Below are positions 1 through 8,312 of a stretch of DNA of 42,796 bases, piece after piece. Position 1 is the first letter of the stretch. The number at the start of each line of letters is the position of its first letter. The DNA is taken from positions 1 to 42,796 of the forward strand of contig VXQP01000100.1 in assembly GCA_009838965.1 (NCBI GenBank). Direction: 5' to 3'. This DNA is from Chloroflexota bacterium (GTDB lineage: Bacteria > Chloroflexota > Dehalococcoidia > Lucifugimonadales > Australimonadaceae). The position numbers were made by a program, and so were the translations under genes. The notes beneath the pieces were generated by a model, which saw only the letters and a program-made list of their open reading frames with translations, made no database searches and was not told the origin of the DNA.

Positions 1-1052
1 ACCCTGAACCCGCCCATCCCCTCACCGTCCACCAGCACGTCCATACCATGCAGGTTCGCTCTACGTTCGATGCGGCTCAGTCCGCTCCGTTCCGCTATCT
101 CCGCTCGATACCCATCGATCCCCAGCGACCGCAGCCATTCGGCTTGCGACATCTCCCCCGCTTCCGTGAATCCCGCCGCGATCGCCGCCGACCGCACGGA
201 CGTGAACTCCACGTGCGCGCTGATGTCCTGCCTCCCCACGCCGAAGTACGGGTTCATCCCCAGCGTGTGGCCTGAGTAGCACCGCAGCGTCCCCGCGCGG
301 CGGGACTCGTCATAGTAGACCGACGCCTCGTGCCCGTAGTCGATCAACAGCAGGTAGCCGCATTCGATGGCGGCGAACGATTCCGTGAGCCACGCATCCG
401 GCGCGAGGCATACCTCTGTCCGGAAGCCCTCGGAGAGCGTCACGCCCAGGCTGTCGAGCCGCTCGGCCAGCGCCGGCGTGGACGGCTCGCCCGTCACCTC
501 GATGAACCCGCCCTCCGGCGCTGCGTCCACGAACAGCTCGCGCAGCCGCCCGCCCTCCTGCGTAACACGGTGCAGTGGCATAGCGTCGAGCAGTTCGTTC
601 GCAAGCACGACCCCGCTCCCGCCCACTGCCGGTACGCCGCCGGAGCGCACCCACCGGGCGGGGAAGTCCGGGGACGGCTCTCGCGGATCGACCGCCGTGT
701 ATGCCACTGCGTCGGCGAAACCGCCGCCGAGCGCTGGCGCGTGTGCGATGACGTCCAGCGCGAGCGTGCCGTCGCCCGCGCCAGCCTCGATGACGGCGAA
801 TGGCGCCGGGCTGCCGATCGCACGCCACATCGTGAGCAGTTGGCGGGCGGCGAGCGCGCCGAAGACGGGATGCGCGAGCGGAGCGGTGTAGAAGTCGCCG
901 AGTGGGCCGAAGGAGCGGCGCGACGCGTAGTAACCGCCGTCCGGCCAGTAGAGCGCGACCTCCATGAACTCAGCGAACGTGATGGGGCCGCGCGACGCGA
1001 TGCGTCTGCGGACTTCGGCGTCAGCCTCTGTGGGAGTGAACAAACCTGTCAT
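1..1052 (-). CDS. MidA-family (DUF185) class I SAM-dependent methyltransferase, C-terminus cut by window edge
   Basis: Reading down from an ATG at 1050-1052, the frame stays open to the window edge, about 350 residues. The protein starts MTGLFTPTEADAEVRRRIAS and carries GPITFAEFMEVALYWPDGGYY near residue 20 and GDFYTAP near 50, the usual N-terminal signature of MidA/NDUFAF7 proteins. A SAM-binding loop (VIEAGAGDGTLALD) follows near residue 90, then ANELLDAMP and LLIDYGH, two further conserved family blocks. The last visible residues (GMGGFRV) match the family's C-terminal region, so only a short tail is missing. In eukaryotes the homologue methylates an arginine of respiratory complex I; the bacterial substrate is not established. 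A small zinc-ribbon gene lies just upstream on the same strand. Confidence 0.85.
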   Translation of the reverse strand, partial: MTGLFTPTEADAEVRRRIASRGPITFAEFMEVALYWPDGGYYASRRSFGPLGDFYTAPLAHPVFGALAARQLLTMWRAIGSPAPFAVIEAGAGDGTLALDVIAHAPALGGGFADAVAYTAVDPREPSPDFPARWVRSGGVPAVGGSGVVLANELLDAMPLHRVTQEGGRLRELFVDAAPEGGFIEVTGEPSTPALAERLDSLGVTLSEGFRTEVCLAPDAWLTESFAAIECGYLLLIDYGHEASVYYDESRRAGTLRCYSGHTLGMNPYFGVGRQDISAHVEFTSVRSAAIAAGFTEAGEMSQAEWLRSLGIDGYRAEIAERSGLSRIERRANLHGMDVLVDGEGMGGFR

Positions 1053-1087
1053 GCGCCCTGACAGGGGTGTGCTGACCGCTGGAACGG

Positions 1088-1282
1088 CTAGCGCGGGTTA
1101 CGGTTGACGTGGCTGCCTTCCGATTCCCAGCTGGTGATCTTTATGGAATTCCTGAACTCGCGGGTCTCCCCACACCGCTTGCAGGTGCCGTAACTGGTGG
1201 GCCCGTTCGGGCTCTCTATAGCCCAATGATGCGCACAGCCGGGCTCCGCCTCGGCAACCTCGATCCCCTGCTGCTGGGTCAT
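1088..1282 (-). CDS. Small zinc-ribbon-like hypothetical protein (64 aa)
   Basis: This short ORF sits between citrate synthase and the MidA-type gene on the same strand. It contains a Cys-x-His-His pair near residue 16 and a Cys-x-x-Cys pair (CKRCG) near residue 34, spaced like a small zinc ribbon. The central stretch reads HHWAIESPNGPTSYGTC. I recall similar tiny proteins from Chloroflexota genomes, but no function is known to me. No signal peptide or membrane segment is visible. The conserved-looking metal-ligand pattern in such a short ORF argues that it is real and not a shadow of another frame. Confidence 0.6.
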   Translation of the reverse strand: MTQQQGIEVAEAEPGCAHHWAIESPNGPTSYGTCKRCGETREFRNSIKITSWESEGSHVNRNPR

Positions 1283-1311
1283 AACGCTCCGTGCCTCCCT
1301 CTCCTGGCGGT

Positions 1312-2451
1312 CTAACCTCGTTGGTCTATGGGTACGAACTCGACGTCTATCGGTCCGTCATATCTCATCTGCGGCCTGATGAGCATGTTCTTGTCCTGCT
1401 GTTCCAGCACCTGCGCGACGTAACCGGGCACCCGTGCAACGGCGAAGATGGAGATGAACAGGTCTTCCGGTATGCCCAGCAAGTAGTACACGGAGCCGGC
1501 CCAGAAGTCCACGTTCACGCATATCCCGCGCTCCGCATATGGGCGCATGTGCTCTTCCACCCGGCTGAGTATCTGGAACCACTTCGGGTCCCCCATCTTC
1601 TCAGCCAGGCGGCGGGAGCCCTCGCGAAGGTGCCGTGCGCGCGGGTCTTCCGCACGGTAGACGGCGTGCCCGAAGCCCATGATGCGCTCGCGCCGTTCGT
1701 GCTTCCCTTTGAGGTACTCCTCGACGTTGTCGACCTCCCCGATCTCCAGCGCCATCTTCATCACGCCCTCGGCGGCTCCGCCGTGCAGCGGGCCCTTGAG
1801 CGTGCCCAGACCGGTCACGATCGCGCCGTGAACGTCGGCGAGCGTGCTCGCCGTGACGCGGGCTGCGAAGGAGGAGGCGTTGGAGCCGTGGTCCAGGTGG
1901 ACGATGAGGTCCTTGTCCATGAGACGGGCGGTCTCGTCGTCGGGACGCTCGCCGAGGAGCATGTAGAGGAAGTTCGCTGCGTGGGAGAGAGAGGAGTCGG
2001 GAGAGATCGGAGCCTGGCCGCTGCGGATACGGTGGTGAGCGGCGACGATGGTGGGGGTCTGTGCGGTGATCTGGAGGCCCTTCCGTAGCGTCGCCTCGTG
2101 GGAGATGTCGTCGACTTCAGGATCGAACGCTGCCAGGGCGGAGATACCGGTGCGGAGCACGTCCATCGGGTGAGCATCCTTCACTCGCTCGATGATCTCC
2201 AACACTTCCTGGGTTACTGCTCTGTTACTGCGGAGAGTCGAATCGAACTCGTCTAACTCGGCGCGCGTCGGGAGGCGCTTCACGAGCATGAGGTGCATGA
2301 CTTCCTCGAAGCTCGCGTGCTCGGCCAGGTCGTGGATCTCATAGCCCCGGTAGATGAGGCGTCCCACGTCGCCGATGACCAGACTGGACTCAGTGGACTC
2401 GAAGTAGACGTCCCTGAGCCCGCGCTTAAGCTCGATCTCCTTCTGGGCCAT
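1312..2451 (-). CDS. gltA: Citrate synthase (type II family, 379 aa)
   Basis: The enzyme condenses oxaloacetate and acetyl-CoA to citrate at the entry of the TCA cycle. The 379-residue length fits the shorter bacterial citrate synthase/2-methylcitrate synthase group. Recognisable blocks include GLRDVYFESTESS at the N-terminus, RGYEIHDLA, LDHGSNASSFAARV with the first catalytic His region, GPLHGGAAEGV, MGFGHAVYRAEDPRA with the second active-site His, and NVDFWAGSVYYLLGIP with the active-site Asp. The start is an ATG preceded by GGGAGGGAGG at a suitable distance. It is divergent from korAB. A methylcitrate synthase role cannot be excluded, but no prp genes are present, and the korAB neighbour favours a TCA role. 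Confidence 0.93.
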   Translation of the reverse strand: MAQKEIELKRGLRDVYFESTESSLVIGDVGRLIYRGYEIHDLAEHASFEEVMHLMLVKRLPTRAELDEFDSTLRSNRAVTQEVLEIIERVKDAHPMDVLRTGISALAAFDPEVDDISHEATLRKGLQITAQTPTIVAAHHRIRSGQAPISPDSSLSHAANFLYMLLGERPDDETARLMDKDLIVHLDHGSNASSFAARVTASTLADVHGAIVTGLGTLKGPLHGGAAEGVMKMALEIGEVDNVEEYLKGKHERRERIMGFGHAVYRAEDPRARHLREGSRRLAEKMGDPKWFQILSRVEEHMRPYAERGICVNVDFWAGSVYYLLGIPEDLFISIFAVARVPGYVAQVLEQQDKNMLIRPQMRYDGPIDVEFVPIDQRG

Positions 2452-2995
2452 GCAGCCTCCCTCCCTCGAACCTCAGGCATAAATCAGCCCCTTCTCCATC
2501 GGGGGATGCGGAGCGGGGCTGCATGGACGCAGAGCAGATACAACCTCCGCGCCGGATGCCTGGGTTCGCTTCGAGGATCCGGCTCCCGCCAGACTCTCGC
2601 GCCGTCGGCGAGCATACCGCCGCCCTCTCTACGGTGTCAACGCGCGCGCTCGTAACCGCTCACAGGCGGCTGTCGCCTTGAAGCCGCTGTCTCATCTGAC
2701 CGGAAGACGCCGAATCACCCCCACTCGTCGGGATAGAGGATTCCGCCTCGCAGAACGCCCGTAGATGACTGAATCGTTCATTCCGTTAATCCTGGAGCGC
2801 GGGAACCCTTGTATTACATGGACGCCTTCACCGTATCGCGTCGATTGACACCCCACTCTGCGCTCCGTAACCTACCTAGTTGGCGTGTGTCAGCCTGGCC
2901 GCTCGCTGCGCACGGTGCCTGACTGCGAAAACCACCCGTCTCCGGGCTCATCTGACAGGAAGCAGTCAGGGAGGCTTACACGGAGGACTGAGACG
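2452..2995. other. Divergent intergenic region between citrate synthase and korA
   Basis: About 540 bases without a convincing gene. It holds the korA promoter (2845-2873) and the korA leader on the right. On the left, in the minus direction, a GGGAGGGAGG ribosome-binding site precedes citrate synthase and a weak -10-like TTTATG lies about 35 bases upstream of it. TGAA-TCG-TTCA near 2770 is a short imperfect palindrome. I recognise no riboswitch or RNA gene here. Confidence 0.5.
2845..2873 (+). promoter_or_regulatory. Sigma-70-type promoter for korAB
   Basis: A perfect -35 box TTGACA lies at 2845-2850, followed by a 17-base spacer and a -10-like TAACCT at 2868-2873. Transcription would start near 2880, leaving a leader of about 115 bases before the korA ATG at 2996. 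The -10 is only a partial match to consensus. Confidence 0.5.
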
Positions 2996-4705
2996 ATGGC
3001 CAGCCGAAGTGAGATTATCGTCCGCTTTGCCGGCGAAGGTGGCCAGGGAGTCGTAACCGCTGCGGAGATGCTGGCCCGGGCTGCCACCGGCGTCGGCTAC
3101 CATGCGCTTACCTTCGCTACCTTCCCCTCGCAGATCCTTGGAGGCCCCACCTGGACACAGGCGCGCGTCTCCCGCACCCCCGTCGAGAGCCCCGGCGATG
3201 CCATCGACATCCTCGTCGCCTTCAACGACGAGGCCTACCACGAGCATCGCACCGAGGTGCATGACGGCGGCATCATCCTCCTCGACCCCTCCATCACTCC
3301 CCTGCCTGACGAGCACCTCCGCTGCGTGACCGTCCCCTTCGATGAACTCGCCAAGCAGACCGGTGAGTCCCGCGCTGCCAACATGGTCGTCATGGGCGGC
3401 CTCTCCCGGCTCATCAACATGGACGTGAACTACTTCAAGGAGTTCGTCTCCCAGCGGTTCGCTGGCCGGGACAAGGTCGTCGAGGCCAACCACATGGCGC
3501 TCGACCTCGGCCTCGCTCACCTCGCGGAGGAAGACCCCATCAGCGACCTCGGCGAACCCGAGAAGCCTGACTACGAGCAGGTCTTCATCAAGGGGAACGA
3601 CGCGCTCTCCGTTGGTGCGCTGCACGCCGGCATAGACTTCTACTTCGGCTACCCCATATCCCCCGCGACGCCCGTTCTCGTCTACATGGAACGCAACCTC
3701 GTGGGCGAAGGCAAGTTCGCCTACCAGGCCAGCTCCGAGATCGAGGCCATCACCGGCATCGTCGGCGCGGGCTTCGCGGGCAAGAAGTCCATGACCGCCA
3801 CGTCCGGCCCCGGCTTCACCCTCATGGGCGAAGGCATCGGGCTCGCGTGGATGGCCGAGATTCCGTGCGTCATCGTGGACGTGCAGCGCGGCGGCCCCGC
3901 CACCGGCCTCCCCACCAAGACCGAGCAGTCGGACCTCAATGCCGCGCTCAGTCCAGCTCACGGCGACTCCTCCATCCCCGTGCTCGCCGTCGGCAGCGTG
4001 GAAGAGTGCTTCTTCGGAGCCGTCCAGGCCTTCAACTGGGCCGAGCGCTACCAGGGGCCCGTCATCCTCCTCAGCGAGCACTCGCTCGCCGAGCGTGCGC
4101 AGAACATCCCCAAGCCTGACCTCGCCGCCACGCCGGTCGAGAGCAGGAACGTCTACAAGGGAGAGAACGGCTATCTGCGGTACGAGTCGACGGAGATCTC
4201 TCCGTTCCCCGTCCCCGGCGGGGCTGGCGCATACGTCGCCAACGGCTCCGAGCACGACATCTACGGCGACACCACCCACCTCGCCAAGTACCATATCCAC
4301 ATGACCGAGCGCCGCTTCAGCAAGCTCAAACTGCTGGAGGACGGCGCCTACGAGAGCGACAACGCCTCTGCGTCGGTCGCCGTCATGCCGTGGGGCGGTT
4401 CCAAGGGCTCCGGACTGGAAGCCTTCCGGCAACTGCGGAGCGCGGGCGTGGACATCGCGTGGTACTACACCATGTTCCTCAACCCCCTGCCTGCGGCGCT
4501 GCTGGACGAGCTGCGCTCCAAGGACCTCGTCCTCGTCCCCGAGCTCAACTACCAGGGACAGTTCGCGAGCGTCCTCCGCTCCCTCGGCGTCAGGGCAGAG
4601 GCCATCACCCAGTACACGGGCTTGCCGTTCCGTCCCACGGAACTCGGCGAGCGGATCAAGGCGCGCCTGGCCGGAGCCGGGCAACCGCAGGCGGTGAACG
4701 CATGA
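2996..4705 (+). CDS. korA: 2-oxoacid:ferredoxin oxidoreductase, fused gamma-alpha subunit (KorA type)
   Basis: This is the large subunit of a 2-oxoacid (probably 2-oxoglutarate) ferredoxin oxidoreductase, which decarboxylates its substrate to an acyl-CoA and reduces ferredoxin. The ATG at 2996 is chosen because CGGAGGA lies just upstream and the protein then begins with the gamma domain (VRFAGEGGQGVVTAAEML, residues about 8-25). The alpha domain starts near residue 195 (GNDALSVGALHAGIDFYFGYP) and contains SGPGFTLMGEGIGLAW and the QRGGPATGLPTKTEQSDL block typical of the pyrimidine-binding subunit. The length, 569 aa, matches fused gamma-alpha proteins. Its TGA overlaps the korB ATG by four bases, implying translational coupling. 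There is no separate delta (ferredoxin) subunit nearby. Confidence 0.92.
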   Translation: MASRSEIIVRFAGEGGQGVVTAAEMLARAATGVGYHALTFATFPSQILGGPTWTQARVSRTPVESPGDAIDILVAFNDEAYHEHRTEVHDGGIILLDPSITPLPDEHLRCVTVPFDELAKQTGESRAANMVVMGGLSRLINMDVNYFKEFVSQRFAGRDKVVEANHMALDLGLAHLAEEDPISDLGEPEKPDYEQVFIKGNDALSVGALHAGIDFYFGYPISPATPVLVYMERNLVGEGKFAYQASSEIEAITGIVGAGFAGKKSMTATSGPGFTLMGEGIGLAWMAEIPCVIVDVQRGGPATGLPTKTEQSDLNAALSPAHGDSSIPVLAVGSVEECFFGAVQAFNWAERYQGPVILLSEHSLAERAQNIPKPDLAATPVESRNVYKGENGYLRYESTEISPFPVPGGAGAYVANGSEHDIYGDTTHLAKYHIHMTERRFSKLKLLEDGAYESDNASASVAVMPWGGSKGSGLEAFRQLRSAGVDIAWYYTMFLNPLPAALLDELRSKDLVLVPELNYQGQFASVLRSLGVRAEAITQYTGLPFRPTELGERIKARLAGAGQPQAVNA

Positions 4706-5574
4706 CAGGAACGGCCAAGAACCCCGAGTACGACTTCCTCTGGTGCCCCGGCTGCGGCGACTTCGGTGTACGCCGCGCCCTCGAGTTCGCCATGCGCGAC
4801 TGGAACATCGAGCGCGAGATCCCGATGAGCCACAACGTCGTCGTCGCCGGCATCGGCTGCTCCGGCAACCTCGTTCACCTGTACGAGGGCGAGCAGCCCT
4901 ACGGCTTCCACGGCATCCACGGACGCTCGCTCCCCCTCGCCCTCGGCGTGAAGATGGCGCGGGAGGACCTCAACGTCGTTGTCGTCGCAGGCGACGGCGA
5001 CTTCCTCAGCATCGGCATGGAGCACATCGCGCCCCAGGCCGCGCGGAACCTCAACATCTGCGCTGTCATCATGGACAACGGCGTCTACGGCCTCACCAAG
5101 GGACAGTCGTCCCCCACCACCGTCGAGGACACCGTCACCAGCTCCACCCCCTACGGCAAGCTCGAGGCCACCCTCAACCCCCTCGACCTCTACCTCACCC
5201 TCGGCGTCACCTACATCGCCTCCGGCTACTCCACCAAGCCCCGCGACCTCGCCGCCATGATCAAGCGCGGCATGGAGCACGACGGCTTCTCCATCGTCCA
5301 CGTCAACTCCCCCTGCACCACCTACAACGACACCTACGCCCTCCTCAAGGGCAACAAGGCGAAGGGCATCGATCCCCTGGCCTGGGAGATCCCGGACGAC
5401 CACGACGCCACCAGCAAGAGCGCCGCGCGAGAGATCATCGAGCAGGGCGGCGTACCCCTCGGCGTCGTCTACCAGGACGACTCACGGCCCTCGCTCGACC
5501 AGCGCATGAGCGGCGTCCGCGAGCGCGTCACCGCCCGCTCCCCCCAATCCCTGCTGGACGCCTTCTCCGTCTAG
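4702..5574 (+). CDS. korB: 2-oxoacid:ferredoxin oxidoreductase beta subunit (KorB type)
   Basis: The thiamine-diphosphate-binding partner of the preceding subunit, 290 aa. The start ATG at 4702 overlaps the korA stop. Visible features are CPGCG (Cys15, Cys18), IGCSGN (Cys53) and SPCTTYND (Cys205), the four cysteines expected to hold the single [4Fe-4S] cluster of KorB proteins. The ThDP/Mg site shows AGDGD (residues 96-100) and MDNGVYGLTKGQSSPTT (from about 124). The HGIHGRSLPLALG block is also typical of the family. Substrate choice (2-oxoglutarate, pyruvate or another 2-oxoacid) cannot be settled from sequence alone, but citrate synthase across the promoter region favours a TCA-cycle role. 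Confidence 0.92.
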   Translation: MTGTAKNPEYDFLWCPGCGDFGVRRALEFAMRDWNIEREIPMSHNVVVAGIGCSGNLVHLYEGEQPYGFHGIHGRSLPLALGVKMAREDLNVVVVAGDGDFLSIGMEHIAPQAARNLNICAVIMDNGVYGLTKGQSSPTTVEDTVTSSTPYGKLEATLNPLDLYLTLGVTYIASGYSTKPRDLAAMIKRGMEHDGFSIVHVNSPCTTYNDTYALLKGNKAKGIDPLAWEIPDDHDATSKSAAREIIEQGGVPLGVVYQDDSRPSLDQRMSGVRERVTARSPQSLLDAFSV

Positions 5575-5585
5575 CGTCTTTATTC

Positions 5586-5656
5586 CGTCGTTCCGGCGCA
5601 GGCGGGAACCTCGCAGCCACTGACTGATGTAGGGGCGCCCCTTGTGGGTGCCCTTT
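5586..5656. repeat. Two adjacent interspersed repeat units (families A and B)
   Basis: 5586-5616 is a copy of the palindromic family whose core is TTCCnGCGnAnGCnGGAA. 5626-5656 is a copy of a second family, GATGTAGGGGCGCCCCTTG and following bases, seen again at 12225. Both lie between korB and a small membrane protein gene and may also act as a weak transcription barrier. Confidence 0.75.
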
Positions 5657-5711
5657 CTTATGGCTACTCTTCAGCGAACCGAATGGCGTAACGGCTGAAC
5701 AGGAGGCAACC

Positions 5712-6041
5712 ATGGATTCCCCGACGGTGCGGCGCGCAGTGGTGGCCCTGCTGGTTGCCCTGACGCTGGCGGCTGTCGCCTGGGCCATCAGGACCCTGGT
5801 CGAGGCGTTCGCTCTCCTGCACAACGCTCTCGTGTACCCCCTGTACGTCAATGCTGGTCCGGGTAATTCCGACGATCGCATCCGGCTGGTCTTCGTGGCC
5901 GCAGGCATCGTGGTCGTACTGGCCATCGTGGGTTACGTCGTGTTCAGCAAGTGGCGGGACGCCGTCGAGTACGACGATGAGCAGGAGTTCGATGTGGAGG
6001 AGGAAGCATTCGACGACGACGAGGAGATCCCTCGGGACTAG
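5712..6041 (+). CDS. Small two-helix membrane protein with acidic C-terminal tail (109 aa)
   Basis: No named family is recognised. A good ribosome-binding site (AGGAGG) precedes the ATG. Two hydrophobic segments are clear, at about residues 8-35 (VVALLVALTLAAVAWAI) and 58-79 (LVFVAAGIVVVLAIVGYVVF), separated by a short loop. The last 25 or so residues are strikingly acidic (runs of Asp and Glu such as EEEAFDDDEEIP), presumably on the cytoplasmic side. The gene stands alone downstream of repeats and is convergent with the molybdopterin oxidoreductase, whose stop lies only three bases away. The function is unknown. Confidence 0.65.
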   Translation: MDSPTVRRAVVALLVALTLAAVAWAIRTLVEAFALLHNALVYPLYVNAGPGNSDDRIRLVFVAAGIVVVLAIVGYVVFSKWRDAVEYDDEQEFDVEEEAFDDDEEIPRD

Positions 6042-6044
6042 ACC

Positions 6045-6668
6045 CTACCGCCACCCTCTGAAGCGCTCCTCCCGCCAGGGGTCGCCGCGCATGTGGTAGC
6101 CCAGCTCCTCCCAGAAGCCCGGACGGTCGTCGGTCATGAACTCGACCCCGCTCACCCACTTCGCGCTCTTCCAGCCGTAGCGCGACGGCACGACCAGCCG
6201 CAGCGGACCGCCGTGCTGCCCCTCGAGCGGAGCGCCGTCCATGCGGTGCGCGAACAGCACGTCCGGCGAGCGCAGCGCCTCGACGTCGATGTTCGCCGTG
6301 TAGCCGTCGTAGCAGTGCAGCATCGCGAACCGCGCCGACGCCGTCGGCTGCGCCAGGTCGAGCACCCGCGACGCAGGAACGCCCTCCCAGCCGACGTTCA
6401 GCCGGCTCCACTGCGTGACGCAGTGGAAGTCCGCCGTGACCTCGATCCGCGCGAGCGACTCCCACTCCGCCCACGTCAGCTCCGTCTCGCGCTCCACCTC
6501 GCCGAACAGCCGGAGCCGCCACGTAGCGAGGTCGATGCCGGGCGTCGTACCCATACTCATCACCGGCATCTTCGGTGTCACGTACTGGCCGGGCGGCACG
6601 CGCTCCTCCATCCCCTTCGGGATCCCACGCCTGCCGAACGCCGCCGCCACCTGCCGGAACACTTCCAC
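6045..6668 (-). CDS. Sulfite-oxidase-like molybdopterin-dependent oxidoreductase
   Basis: A 207-residue protein of the oxidoreductase molybdopterin-binding (sulfite oxidase/YedY-like) fold. Cys83 in DFHCVTQWSRLNVGW is the expected molybdenum-ligating cysteine. Further family blocks are HCYDGYTANIDVEAL, LEGQHGGPLRLVVPSRYGWKSAKWV and PGFWEELGYH. There is no Tat signal, so it should be cytoplasmic, like the YuiH group. The longer reading to 6743 runs through an interspersed repeat and is rejected; a GTG at 6668 with GGAGGT six bases upstream gives the most natural start, although the GTG at 6674 is possible. The physiological substrate is unknown. Confidence 0.85.
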   Translation of the reverse strand: MEVFRQVAAAFGRRGIPKGMEERVPPGQYVTPKMPVMSMGTTPGIDLATWRLRLFGEVERETELTWAEWESLARIEVTADFHCVTQWSRLNVGWEGVPASRVLDLAQPTASARFAMLHCYDGYTANIDVEALRSPDVLFAHRMDGAPLEGQHGGPLRLVVPSRYGWKSAKWVSGVEFMTDDRPGFWEELGYHMRGDPWREERFRGWR

Positions 6669-6685
6669 GCTCACACCTCCATCCT

Positions 6686-6840
6686 CGTCGTTCCTGCGAA
6701 GGCAGGAACCTCGTCCCCGCCTCTCCCTTGAGGAGAGAGGCAACGCGCTTCAGCGCGCGGTGAGGGTGAACCCCTCTGTGGGGAGGCCGCTCATGGTGAG
6801 CCTGTCGAACCACGTCGTTCCCGCCCAAGCGGGAGTCTCG
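6686..6840. repeat. Cluster of interspersed intergenic repeats upstream of ccmA
   Basis: At least four repeat units lie side by side. 6686-6716 and 6813-6840 are family A palindromes. About 6717-6775 is a family C unit (CTCTCCCTTGAGGAGAGAG, ending in GGTGAGGGT). About 6790-6812 is ATGGTGAGCCTGTCGAACCA, which I recognise as a sequence recurring between genes in many bacterial assemblies. No gene is encoded here. Confidence 0.75.
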
Positions 6841-6857
6841 CCCCTCTCTGAACAGGG

Positions 6858-6863
6858 TACACT
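6858..6863 (+). promoter_or_regulatory. Candidate -10 box of the ccm operon
   Basis: TACACT lies 14 bases before the ccmA ATG at 6878 and no ribosome-binding site follows it, so the ccm mRNA may be almost leaderless. No clear -35 box is visible because repeats fill the upstream DNA. Confidence 0.3.
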
Positions 6864-6877
6864 GTCCCGCGACCCCC

Positions 6878-7636
6878 ATGACAGACCAGCCCGCATCGAC
6901 CGCCACGCGCTCCGGCCACGCGCTGGAGCTGCGCGGCGTCTCCAAGACGTACGGCACGACCCACGCCCTCCGCTCCGTCGACCTCGACGCGGCGTGGGAG
7001 CGCGTGCTCGTGCTGTTCGGGCACAACGGCGCAGGTAAGAGCACGCTCCTGCGCGTCGCCGCCGCGCTCGTCAAGCCGACCGCGGGCAGCGTGACGACGG
7101 CAGGCTTCGACGCCGACAGGCACACGCAGCGCGTCCGCGCCGCCACCGGCTACGCCGGCCACGGCACGCTCCTCTACGACGACCTCACGCCGGAGGAGAA
7201 CCTGCGCTTCTACGCCCGTCTGCACGGCGTGCCGCAGCCGGACGAACGAACCGGCGAGGTGCTGCGCGACGTCGGTGCGGAGCGCTGGGCCCACCGCCGC
7301 GTGCGCGGGCTCTCCAACGGCATGCAGAAGCGCGTCGCCATCGCCCGGGCGTTGCTGCACCGACCCGCACTGCTCCTGCTCGACGAGCCCGACTCCGGCC
7401 TCGACGTGCAGGGCCAAGCGTTCGTCGAGACCGTCGTGCGAGCGGTCGCGGACGGCGGCGGGGCCGTCGTCCTCTCGGCGCACGACCCCGCGCGCGGGCT
7501 GGCCATCGCCGACGACTTCGCCGTCCTGCGCGGCGGACGCATCGCCGCGACGGGCGAGGCAGCGAGTGCTGCACCGGACGAGGTCGCCGCTCTGCTGAGC
7601 GCTCCCCCCATTAATACGTCAGAGGGGGCGGCCTGA
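6878..7636 (+). CDS. ccmA: Heme exporter/cytochrome c maturation ABC ATPase CcmA
   Basis: The cytoplasmic ATPase of the CcmABCD complex, which releases holo-CcmE so that heme can be passed on to apocytochromes c. The 252 residues contain Walker A GHNGAGKST (48-56), signature LSNGM (145-149) and Walker B LLLLDEP (165-171), followed by the His-switch region SAHDPARG. The signature carries N in place of the common G (LSGGQ), a variation seen in CcmA-like proteins. Identification as CcmA rests on the following ccmB, ccmC and ccmD-like genes. Its TGA overlaps the ccmB ATG by one base. Confidence 0.9.
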   Translation: MTDQPASTATRSGHALELRGVSKTYGTTHALRSVDLDAAWERVLVLFGHNGAGKSTLLRVAAALVKPTAGSVTTAGFDADRHTQRVRAATGYAGHGTLLYDDLTPEENLRFYARLHGVPQPDERTGEVLRDVGAERWAHRRVRGLSNGMQKRVAIARALLHRPALLLLDEPDSGLDVQGQAFVETVVRAVADGGGAVVLSAHDPARGLAIADDFAVLRGGRIAATGEAASAAPDEVAALLSAPPINTSEGAA

Positions 7637-8310
7637 TGCGGGAGACGCTGCGCGCCGCGCTGACCATCTACGCCAAGGACGTGCGCCTCGAACTGCGGAC
7701 GCGCGAAACGCTCTTCTCCGTCCTCGCGTTCGCCTTCGTCGTCGCCTTCATCTTCACGTTCGCGTTCGAGCCGTCGCCGCAACTCATCGCCTCCATCGGG
7801 CCGGGCATCGTCTGGGTCGCCTGGATCTTCACCGCCGTGCTCGGCATGAACCGCACCTTCCTGCTGGAGCACGAGCGCGGCACGCTGGACGGCCTGCGGC
7901 TCGCCCCCGTCCCCCGCGAGGCGCTGTACCTCGGCAAGCTGCTGAGCGTCGTCACCCTGCTCGTGACGGTCGAGGCGCTCATGCTGCCCGCCTTCCTCGT
8001 CCTGTACGACCTCTCGCTCTTCAACGTCTGGTTCATCGCCATCGCGCTCGCCGCGACGGTCGGCATCGCCGCGGTCGGCACGCTCTTCTCGGCCATCGCC
8101 GTGCACACGCGGGCGCGCGAGGTGCTGCTGCCGATGCTCTTCCTGCCGGTCGCGCTGCCGCTGCTCATCGGCGCGGTCACCGGCGCGCGGGAGGCGCTCG
8201 ACGGCGAGGGCTGGGACGGAGTGGGGCGCTGGCTGCAGCTCATCGTCGCCTTCGACGTCGTCTTCCTCGTGCTATCATCGCTCGTGTTCGAGTACGTATT
8301 GGAGGAGTGA
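7636..8310 (+). CDS. ccmB: Heme exporter membrane subunit CcmB
   Basis: A 224-residue polytopic inner-membrane protein with about six hydrophobic segments, forming the membrane part of the CcmAB transporter. The N-terminus has the family's cytoplasmic start (YAKDVRLELRTRE), and the middle shows FLLEHERGTLDGLRLAP, a conserved CcmB loop between membrane segments. The length is typical of the family. Start and stop overlap its neighbours (ccmA by one base, ccmC nearby), as in a tightly coupled operon. Confidence 0.9.
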   Translation: MRETLRAALTIYAKDVRLELRTRETLFSVLAFAFVVAFIFTFAFEPSPQLIASIGPGIVWVAWIFTAVLGMNRTFLLEHERGTLDGLRLAPVPREALYLGKLLSVVTLLVTVEALMLPAFLVLYDLSLFNVWFIAIALAATVGIAAVGTLFSAIAVHTRAREVLLPMLFLPVALPLLIGAVTGAREALDGEGWDGVGRWLQLIVAFDVVFLVLSSLVFEYVLEE

Positions 8311-8312
8311 GC

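Noticed and set aside
2452-2995. Riboswitch in the korA leader
   Set aside because: No thiamine, glycine or other familiar riboswitch core could be recognised; only a promoter is supported.
2966-4684. Open frame of 572 codons opposite korA
   Set aside because: Antisense to a well-supported oxidoreductase subunit; no domain signal.
5944-7146. Open frame of 400 codons on the minus strand
   Set aside because: Overlaps three real genes in wrong frames and crosses repeat DNA.
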